A DNA stretch of 64,000 nt. It comes from Candidatus Rokuibacteriota bacterium. Lineage in GTDB: Bacteria > Methylomirabilota > Methylomirabilia > Rokubacteriales > CSP1-6. The DNA lies in contig JACPCW010000074.1 in assembly GCA_016184365.1 (NCBI GenBank), positions 1 through 64,000 on the forward strand, written 5' to 3'. The notes under the pieces are model-generated. The model did no database searches. It was not told the DNA's origin and was given only the letters and a program-made list of their open reading frames with translations. The translations under genes and the position numbers were made by a program. Shown in pieces: positions 56,744 through 64,000 of this stretch. Numbering within the stretch: the first letter of the stretch is position 1; the number at the start of each line of letters is the position of its first letter.

Positions 56744-57134
56744 TTGCCCGCCGGCACGACTGAAGTCGTCGCCGTCGTCGATCTCGGCTCGACGGCCGTG
56801 GGCTTTCTGCTCGCGCGGGTCGTCCGGGCGGGACGCCGCAAATCGCGAACGGCTCCTCGAACCGCTCCGGCGCCGCGAGGGCATCGACGTGCGCACCGCG
56901 GTCGAGAACGGCAAGGAGGTGACGGTGCTGGTGGAGCTGCAGGCGCGCTTCGACGAGGAGGCGAACATCCGCTGGGCGCGTGCGCTCGAGGCCGTCGGGG
57001 CCCACGTCGTCTACGGCGTCGCCGGCTTCAAGACGCACTGCAAGGCGTGTCTCGTCGCGCGCATCCGGGCGGACGGCGCGCCGGCGCTCCGGTCCCAGGA
57101 CCGCCTGTACGAGGTGACGGGCGCGGAGCGGTAG
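56744..57134 (+). pseudogene. Fused remnants of ppx/gppA-like and polyphosphate kinase (ppk1)-like genes
   Basis: [26 protein letters not shown] (Ppx/GppA start) then, in another frame, [57 protein letters not shown] (PPK1 segment). Confidence 0.7.
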
Positions 57135-57143
57135 GGGCGGCCG

Positions 57144-57542
57144 CTACCCGACGGGCGCGGAATTCACGCCGGCGGGCGCGTCGGGCTGCAGGCTCTTGAA
57201 GCGCTCGTTGAGCTGCTGGATCCGCTCCCGCTCCCTGATCTCGGTGTCGATGCGCGTGGCCCGCTCGTGACGCTCCCGCTCGACGGTCGTGGCATGCCGC
57301 ACGTTCGTCGCGGCGATCCACCGGTCGAGCGACCGGATCCAGAGCTCCACGTGCTCTTCATCGCTCTTGAAGAAGGCGGTCTCGCGGTCGAAGACGACGC
57401 GCTGCGGAATGATGGTCGCGGACGAGTCCGGCAGCCGTCTGAAGAGGTCCAGCCACTCGCGCGACGGGCTCGCGCCGAGCTGCACTTCCCACTGCCGTCC
57501 GTTCCTGGTCTCCGGTGCGGTCGTTCGCTTGATGTCATCCAT
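57144..57542 (-). CDS. Hypothetical protein
   Basis: MDDIKRTTAPETRNGRQWEVQLGASPSREWLDLFRRLPDSSATIIPQRVVFDRETAFFKSDEEHVELWIRSLDRWIAATN. Confidence 0.6.
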   Translation of the reverse strand: MDDIKRTTAPETRNGRQWEVQLGASPSREWLDLFRRLPDSSATIIPQRVVFDRETAFFKSDEEHVELWIRSLDRWIAATNVRHATTVERERHERATRIDTEIRERERIQQLNERFKSLQPDAPAGVNSAPVG

Positions 57543-57554
57543 GGGTGTCCCTCA

Positions 57555-58427
57555 TCAGGCCTCGATGGCCGACAGCATCCAGAAGTGCAGGCCGCGCGGC
57601 CGCGTGAACGTCCAGAATTCTTCGACGACCCGGGCGATCGTCCGCGAGCCGCTGACCACACGGGCGCTCGCCTCGTCGACGGTGTAGTCGACGATCGAGC
57701 CGCCGATGTACGCGGTGACGTAGTCGCGACCGCTCTCCTGCCACGCCTCCGTGACCTCGGCCGTGATCTCGATGTCCTCGACGCGGTTCACGCGGCGGAC
57801 GCTTCGCAGCCGGTCGTCCTCGGCCTGCAGCGCTCCGTGCAGCTCCGCGGTGACGCGGTCACGCAGGGAACCGACGTCCCGCGCGACCCACGCACGCTGC
57901 GCGTCGCGGAACATCATCCCCGCGTATCCGACGAACCGGCCGGGATCGAAGCCCGGGTCCGTACGGCGGATGTCCCGCACGCCCGCGTCGAGGCTCGAGT
58001 CCGCGGGCGGCGCGGCCGGCACGGCGGGCGCCTCCACGAGAACGGGAATGGCGAGCGGCGCGCGCGCCGGCGACGCGGACGCGAACTGCCAGCGGCGCAG
58101 CACCAGCAGCACGACGACGAGGCCGCCGCCGAGCAACGGCGCGATGAGGGCGACGTCCGCAGCCCCGAGGTCGTGACCGAAGGCGCGGAAGACGACGGCG
58201 CCGAGCAGGCTCGCGGCGGCCAGACCCGCCACCCGGCCCATCCATGCCTCGGGACGCGCGGCTGGCGGCGCCGGCCGCGTGATCACCGGCGGCGGGGGTG
58301 GCTGACCGCGATCGGGGACCGGACGCGCGGCCGCCGCGCCGCGTGAGCCGCGGCTGCCGATCCGACGTGTCGGGTAATCGAAGAAGATGATGCGGCTCCG
58401 ATCAGAAGGGCGTCCGCGCCGCGGCAC
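57555..58427 (-). CDS. Tim44-like domain protein
   Basis: [91 protein letters not shown] segment upstream. Confidence 0.75.
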   Translation of the reverse strand: MPRRGRPSDRSRIIFFDYPTRRIGSRGSRGAAAARPVPDRGQPPPPPVITRPAPPAARPEAWMGRVAGLAAASLLGAVVFRAFGHDLGAADVALIAPLLGGGLVVVLLVLRRWQFASASPARAPLAIPVLVEAPAVPAAPPADSSLDAGVRDIRRTDPGFDPGRFVGYAGMMFRDAQRAWVARDVGSLRDRVTAELHGALQAEDDRLRSVRRVNRVEDIEITAEVTEAWQESGRDYVTAYIGGSIVDYTVDEASARVVSGSRTIARVVEEFWTFTRPRGLHFWMLSAIEA

Positions 58428-58520
58428 GATACACGGCGACGTCGTGCCAGAGCACCCAGCCCGACAACAGCGTCACGACGAGCGCCCCACGGCGGCCGCC
58501 CGGGAACGTCATCGTCGGGG

Positions 58521-58796
58521 CTACGCGGCGATCAGCGGGGCGCGCCAGAACATCCGCTGAGCGGCGATCGCCAGCGCCGCGCCGGCAAACCCGACCCCGA
58601 ACATCCCCGGCATCCCGGCGTCGATCGAGAAGACGGTCCAGACGGCCGCGCCCGCGACCACGCTGCCGGCGAGACCGACGGCCACGTCGTGAAGAAAGCC
58701 GTAGCCGCCCGCGCGCGAGCTCGCTTCGGCGACCCAGCCGGCCATGAGCCCGGCGAGCCCCAGCATGGGGCCCATGTGCACGATGTCATCGAGCAT
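58521..58796 (-). CDS. GlsB/YeaQ/YmgE-like small membrane protein
   Basis: [84 protein letters not shown]. Confidence 0.72.
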   Translation of the reverse strand: MLDDIVHMGPMLGLAGLMAGWVAEASSRAGGYGFLHDVAVGLAGSVVAGAAVWTVFSIDAGMPGMFGVGFAGAALAIAAQRMFWRAPLIAA

Positions 58797-58860
58797 GACG
58801 TGACCGCCTTTCCGTGTCTGTATGCCCAGGGTAGGACGGACCGGAGTGTCTGTCAACGAG

Positions 58861-58880
58861 TGTACTATTTCAGTGATACA
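58861..58880 (+). promoter_or_regulatory. 20-bp palindromic motif, copy 4
   Basis: TGTACTATTTCAGTGATACA upstream of groES; TTGACA-N17-TACCCT on the minus strand nearby. Confidence 0.78.
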
Positions 58881-58923
58881 CTCACCTCGCGCGGCGCCCG
58901 GCCGTGCGCAAGGAGATCTGCCC

Positions 58924-59228
58924 ATGACTCAGGCCACGAAGACCATCCTCCGCCCGCTCCACGACCGCGTGCTCGTCAAGCGCCTCGCCGCGCAGGACGA
59001 GAAGCACGGCAGCCTCATCATCCCCGACACCGCCAAGGAAAAGCCGCAGGAGGGCCAGGTGATCGCCGTGGGCCCCGGCCGGGTGACCGACGACGGCACC
59101 AAGCTGCCCCCCGCGCTGAAGCAGGGCGATCGCATCCTCTTCGGCAAGTACTCCGGCAGCGAGGTCACGCTGGACGGCGAGGAATTCCTCGTCATGAAGG
59201 AGGACGACGTCCTCGGGGTCGTCGGCGC

Positions 59229-59232
<4 letters not shown>
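58924..59232 (+). CDS. groES: Co-chaperonin GroES
   Basis: [46 protein letters not shown]...[33 protein letters not shown]. Confidence 0.97.
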
Positions 59233-60809
<1,577 letters not shown>

Positions 60810-60815
60810 AGAACC

Positions 60816-60845
60816 CGCCGCCGCGAGCCCGGTCTCGCGGCGGCG
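60816..60845. terminator. 12-bp-stem hairpin after groEL (terminator or attenuator-like, no T-tract)
   Basis: CGCCGCCGCGAG-cccggt-CTCGCGGCGGCG. Confidence 0.55.
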
Positions 60846-60876
60846 ACGGTCGGGCTCTCGAAGAAGGGAGGACTCC

Positions 60877-61035
60877 ATGCTCACCACGCACCGATGTGTC
60901 TCGTGCACGGCCGAGCTGCCGAGCGGAATCGAAGGCAACTGCACCGTGTGTTTCCTGAAGGCGGGGCTCAGCAAACGCTTCCCCGGACGCACGGCCGCGC
61001 GGCGACGCCGCCGACGCGGCGGCCGCAGGCGCTAG
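60877..61035 (+). CDS. 52-aa zinc-ribbon-like protein with Arg-rich tail
   Basis: MLTTHRCVSCTAELPSGIEGNCTVCFLKAGLSKRFPGRTAARRRRRRGGRRR; CxxC...CxxC; aagaagggagg RBS; below the ORF-track size cutoff. Confidence 0.6.
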   Translation: MLTTHRCVSCTAELPSGIEGNCTVCFLKAGLSKRFPGRTAARRRRRRGGRRR

Positions 61036-61110
61036 CCCGGACCGGTGGTAGTCGCCGCGTGCGCACGTCCACGAAGGCGCGTAGAGTCTGATCTCCACGG
61101 GGGCCATGAC

Positions 61111-61521
61111 GTGACAGCCGCGGCGGAACTCTTCGATCTTCTCTGGGAGTCGCTCGCCGACGATGCGCCCACTGTGCTGGAAGTCGTGACCGTCATCCTC
61201 ACGCAGGATGGCGCCAGGGTCACCGCCGTCGGTTCCGCGGAGGAGGCGCTCGCCGCGCTGCAAGGGGAGCGCCCCGACGTCCTCCTGAGCGATCTCTCGA
61301 TGCCAGCAAAGGGCGGCTACTGGCTGATCGGGGAGGTTCGGGCGCTGCCACCCGAACTCGGCGGAGTCACACCCGCCGCCGCGCTCACGGCCCACACCGG
61401 TCCCGCACACCGCGCGAGCGTCCTGCGCGCGGGATTCCAGCTCCATGTGGAGAAGCCCATTCGTCTCGATGAGCTGATCGAGGCCGTGGCGATACTGGCA
61501 CTCAAGGAACACGCGCCGTAG
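61111..61521 (+). CDS. Stand-alone response-regulator receiver domain
   Basis: VLEVVTVILTQDGARVTAVGSAEEALAALQGERPDVLLSDLSMPAKGGYWLI...AAALTAHTGPAHRASVLRAGFQLHVEKPIRLDELIEAV. Confidence 0.82.
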   Translation: MTAAAELFDLLWESLADDAPTVLEVVTVILTQDGARVTAVGSAEEALAALQGERPDVLLSDLSMPAKGGYWLIGEVRALPPELGGVTPAAALTAHTGPAHRASVLRAGFQLHVEKPIRLDELIEAVAILALKEHAP

Positions 61522-61536
61522 CTCCGGGAGGCACCC

Positions 61537-61749
61537 ATGTCACGCCGATCGGTCACGCCTCGCCACGCGGACACGCCCGAACGAAGCTCGGACGAGCAGA
61601 CCATCCGCGCGCGTCTGTTCGACGTCGATGTGGATCGCAAGAAGCAGATCGACGACACCATCGACTACTTCGGCGAGGGCCGCGCGCGGCGGTCCGTCGT
61701 CACGTCGGATCCGGCCAGTTGCCTCGGCACGGGCTGGAACATGAGGTGA
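61537..61749 (+). CDS. Small hypothetical protein
   Basis: MSRRSVTPRHADTPERSSDEQTIRARLFDVDVDRKKQIDDTIDYFGEGRARRSVVTSDPASCLGTGWNMR; RBS gggagg. Confidence 0.5.
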   Translation: MSRRSVTPRHADTPERSSDEQTIRARLFDVDVDRKKQIDDTIDYFGEGRARRSVVTSDPASCLGTGWNMR

Positions 61750-61791
61750 TCGTGGACGAGAGGGCGCAACAGGCCCTTGCGCCAGAAGGGG

Positions 61792-62205
61792 TCAAGCCGG
61801 TTCGCGAGACTCGAGAAGGCGCAGCGCAGCCGAACGGTTGTGCTCGAGGAAGTCGCCCGCGCGCTGATGACGCGCGCGCCTCCACCAGCCGCCCAGGACG
61901 ACCAGCGAGAGCGCGATCACGTTCAGCGTGACCGGCAGGATCTTGCCCCGCGTCGACACGGTCGACAACGAGTAGCCGAGCGTCCCGGCCAGGAGCAGCG
62001 GGACCAGCACCACCGCCGGCGGCGGCCAGACGCGGCGCCACCAGCGAAGCAGGCCATCGCCGAACTCTCCCTCGAGCCGGTGGTGGACGACCGCCCACAC
62101 GACGAACGCGGCCACGAAGAGCGCGGGCATCCATTCGTGCAGCCAGATCACGCTGGTGACGATGAGGAGCACGCCGGCCGCGCGCCGCCGTTCCAGGCCG
62201 CTCAC
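61792..62205 (-). CDS. Small membrane protein
   Basis: GTG start VSGLERRRAAGVLLIVTSVIWLHEWMPALFVAAFVVWAVVHHRLEGEFGDGLLRWWRRVWPPPAVVLVPLLLAGTLGYSLS; GTGA overlap with desaturase. Confidence 0.65.
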   Translation of the reverse strand: MSGLERRRAAGVLLIVTSVIWLHEWMPALFVAAFVVWAVVHHRLEGEFGDGLLRWWRRVWPPPAVVLVPLLLAGTLGYSLSTVSTRGKILPVTLNVIALSLVVLGGWWRRARHQRAGDFLEHNRSAALRLLESREPA

Positions 62206-62969
62206 CCTCGAGGCTCGCGGTTGGCGGGAACGCGCACGGGCTCGCCAACGACCATGGCCAGCCGCATCGCCGCCAGGGCGCGGATCACCAGCCACGACGG
62301 ATCGAACTCGAGCCGCCGCATGCTGAACTTCGGCGCGCGTGGATGCGCGTGATGATTGTTGTGGAGACTCTCCCCGGCCGTCAGCCACGCCAGCACCGTC
62401 GAGTTGTACGCGGTGTTGCCGAAGTTCTGTGCCCCTCGCCAGTGTCCGAGCCCGTTGATGAGCGGCGCCGCGACGAAGACGTAGAGGACGGCATGGAGCA
62501 GCGCCGCCAGGAGACCGGGGACGACGCCGAGCACGACGCAGAGCAGGGCAATGCCGAGCGCGGGACCGACCAGACCACGCGAGAAGGCGACACGATCCAG
62601 CCAGTCCGGCGCGAGGTCGCGCGCGAACTTCGCGATCGTGTCCGGGTTGCGCGCTTCCCGGATGTAGTAGACGACGTTCAGGAGCTGGACGCGCCAGAAC
62701 CCGAGGACGAGCGGGCTGTGCGGATCCCCCTCGCGGTCGGTGAACGCGTGGTGTTTGCGATGGACCGCGACCCACTCCTGGCGGCTCTGTCCCGTCGTGA
62801 TCCAGAGCACGATCCGGAACAGCACGTCCGCGCCGGGCGTCACGACGAGCGCCCGGTGCGCGAGCGCCCGGTGCAGGTAGACCGACGTCGCGATCAGCGC
62901 CAGCTGGGTGACGGCCACCGCGACGACGGGAACGATCCAGATGTCGGACCACACGAACATTCCACTCAC
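62202..62969 (-). CDS. Fatty acid (acyl-CoA) desaturase
   Basis: Histidine boxes: HRALAH, HRKHH, HNNHH in YLHRALAHRAL, WVAVHRKHHAFTDREGDPHSP, ESLHNNHHAHPRAPKFS. Confidence 0.93.
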   Translation of the reverse strand: MSGMFVWSDIWIVPVVAVAVTQLALIATSVYLHRALAHRALVVTPGADVLFRIVLWITTGQSRQEWVAVHRKHHAFTDREGDPHSPLVLGFWRVQLLNVVYYIREARNPDTIAKFARDLAPDWLDRVAFSRGLVGPALGIALLCVVLGVVPGLLAALLHAVLYVFVAAPLINGLGHWRGAQNFGNTAYNSTVLAWLTAGESLHNNHHAHPRAPKFSMRRLEFDPSWLVIRALAAMRLAMVVGEPVRVPANREPRG

Positions 62970-62972
62970 GGA

Positions 62973-63317
62973 TCAGGCCTCCCCGCCGTCGTCCCGGTAT
63001 GGATCACGGTCCAGGCTCGGCGCGGAACCGTCGCCGAGGGACTCGCCATCGATCGTGATGAAGACGATGGCCTGCGGCCACGGCGCGCGATTCACCCAGA
63101 TGGCCGACGCGACCGATCCCGTACGCGTGTTCACGCCCTGCCAGAGACCACCGGCCGGACGGATATCGCGGCGGCTCGTCGTCATCTCGCGCTTGCATTC
63201 GTCGAAGCCGTCCTTCGACAGGGCGCCGATCACGTCGTCCGGCGCCGCCATCCAGCCCTGCTCCTGCTGGACCCAGTCCATCCCGCCCTGGCGGCGAAGG
63301 TCGTCGAGGCCGTGCAT
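62973..63317 (-). CDS. Hypothetical protein
   Basis: MHGLDDLRRQGGMDWVQQEQGWMAAPDDVIGALSKDGFDECKREMTTSRRDIRPAGGLWQGVNTRTGSVASAIWVNRAPWPQ. Confidence 0.55.
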   Translation of the reverse strand: MHGLDDLRRQGGMDWVQQEQGWMAAPDDVIGALSKDGFDECKREMTTSRRDIRPAGGLWQGVNTRTGSVASAIWVNRAPWPQAIVFITIDGESLGDGSAPSLDRDPYRDDGGEA

Positions 63318-63322
63318 CGGCT

Positions 63323-64000
63323 TCAGCGCTTCGCCCGCAGCGTCGTCGCCACGGTGCTGGATGAACGAGTGCGCGTCCGGCGGGCGCCGTCGGCGCGCGC
63401 CGGGGCCGTTCCATCCCCGTCGCGTCGCACGAGGACGGCCGCCAGCATTTCGATCGCGCGCGGGTCGAGCGCCCGGTCATCGACGATCACGCGCACCGCG
63501 GCGCGCGCCAGCCTGCGGACCCGCTCGGCCGCGGCGGTCGAACACACGATGGCGTCCACCCGATCGAGCAGGCGCGCCAGCGGCGGACCTTCGACGGGAC
63601 ACGCACCGGCCAGCACGATGTTCGGCAGGCGGGCGTTGGCGATCGAGTGCTCCAGGTTGTGTGCGGTCTCGCCGGCGGTCGAGACCACGCCCACGCGCGT
63701 TCCCGCCGGCAGCTGGGCGAGGGCATGAAGGGTCTCCAGATGCGCCTCGGCGAGCAGCGCGATCACGGGGACGCCCAGGCCGCGCAGGAGCCGCTCCACC
63801 TCCGGGAGATGCGTGAAGCTCGTGACCGCCGCCCGCCACCGCGCGTCCCGCTTCCGGCGCCGCACGGCGGTGGCCAGCTCGCCCAGCAGCACCTCGTCGA
63901 TGCGCACGGGAAGCTGAGCCTCGAGCTGCCGGGCGAAGAAGTCGAGCTCCGGCGGACTGCATTCCACCAGGAGGACGTCGACGGTGCCCTGCACCGCGGC
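63323..64000 (-). CDS. Probable transcriptional-regulator effector domain (possibly GntR-type), may extend past window edge
   Basis: VDVLLVECSPPELDFFARQLEAQLPVRIDEVLLGELA...VTSFTHLPEVERLLRGLGVPVIALLAEAHLETLHALAQLPAGTRVGVVS; DNA-binding part not visible. Confidence 0.5.
   Translation of the reverse strand, partial: AAVQGTVDVLLVECSPPELDFFARQLEAQLPVRIDEVLLGELATAVRRRKRDARWRAAVTSFTHLPEVERLLRGLGVPVIALLAEAHLETLHALAQLPAGTRVGVVSTAGETAHNLEHSIANARLPNIVLAGACPVEGPPLARLLDRVDAIVCSTAAAERVRRLARAAVRVIVDDRALDPRAIEMLAAVLVRRDGDGTAPARADGARRTRTRSSSTVATTLRAKR

Noticed and set aside
58797-58923. CIRCE-type operator upstream of groES
   Set aside because: No TTAGCACTC-N9-GAGTGCTAA; a different palindrome is present instead

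Overview
High-GC bacterial chromosome window. Taxonomy was not determined; the gene content suggests a soil or sediment metagenome lineage (inference only). No rRNA, tRNA or CRISPR was recognised. About 0-46 kb holds short operons for a Lol/MacB-type ABC exporter, CoA ligases, amidohydrolases, a NitT/TauT-like ABC importer, MmgE/PrpD, SDR/ADH/LLM oxidoreductases, a LigB-type dioxygenase plus Rieske oxygenase, hydantoinase A/B and MFS transporters. Small accessory patches sit among them: a zeta-type toxin-antitoxin module inside a truncated caspase/FGE gene, a nucleotidyltransferase pair, a DUF2442 protein, and a metallopeptidase plus ATP-grasp pair. About 46-64 kb looks like an envelope/heat-stress island: a giant NdvB-like cyclic glucan synthase, GlsB/YeaQ-like membrane proteins, a Tim44-like protein, groES-groEL, a small zinc ribbon, a receiver protein, a fatty-acid desaturase and a probable regulator at the edge. 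The strongest unexplained signal is a 20-bp palindromic motif, TGTACTA-N9-TACA. It occurs four times, all in intergenic DNA of this island, ahead of the glucan synthase, groESL and both GlsB-like genes. Two of the intergenic regions are aligned 62-bp modules. Other signals are a 239-bp near-palindromic element between two genes with a shorter relative at 44.7 kb, a 29-bp dispersed repeat translated into the ends of two unrelated proteins, a 7-bp tandem duplication that frameshifts an ABC ATPase, and a tandem esterase copy that has lost its catalytic motif. All calls come from reading the sequence and the supplied ORF track; no database search was run.
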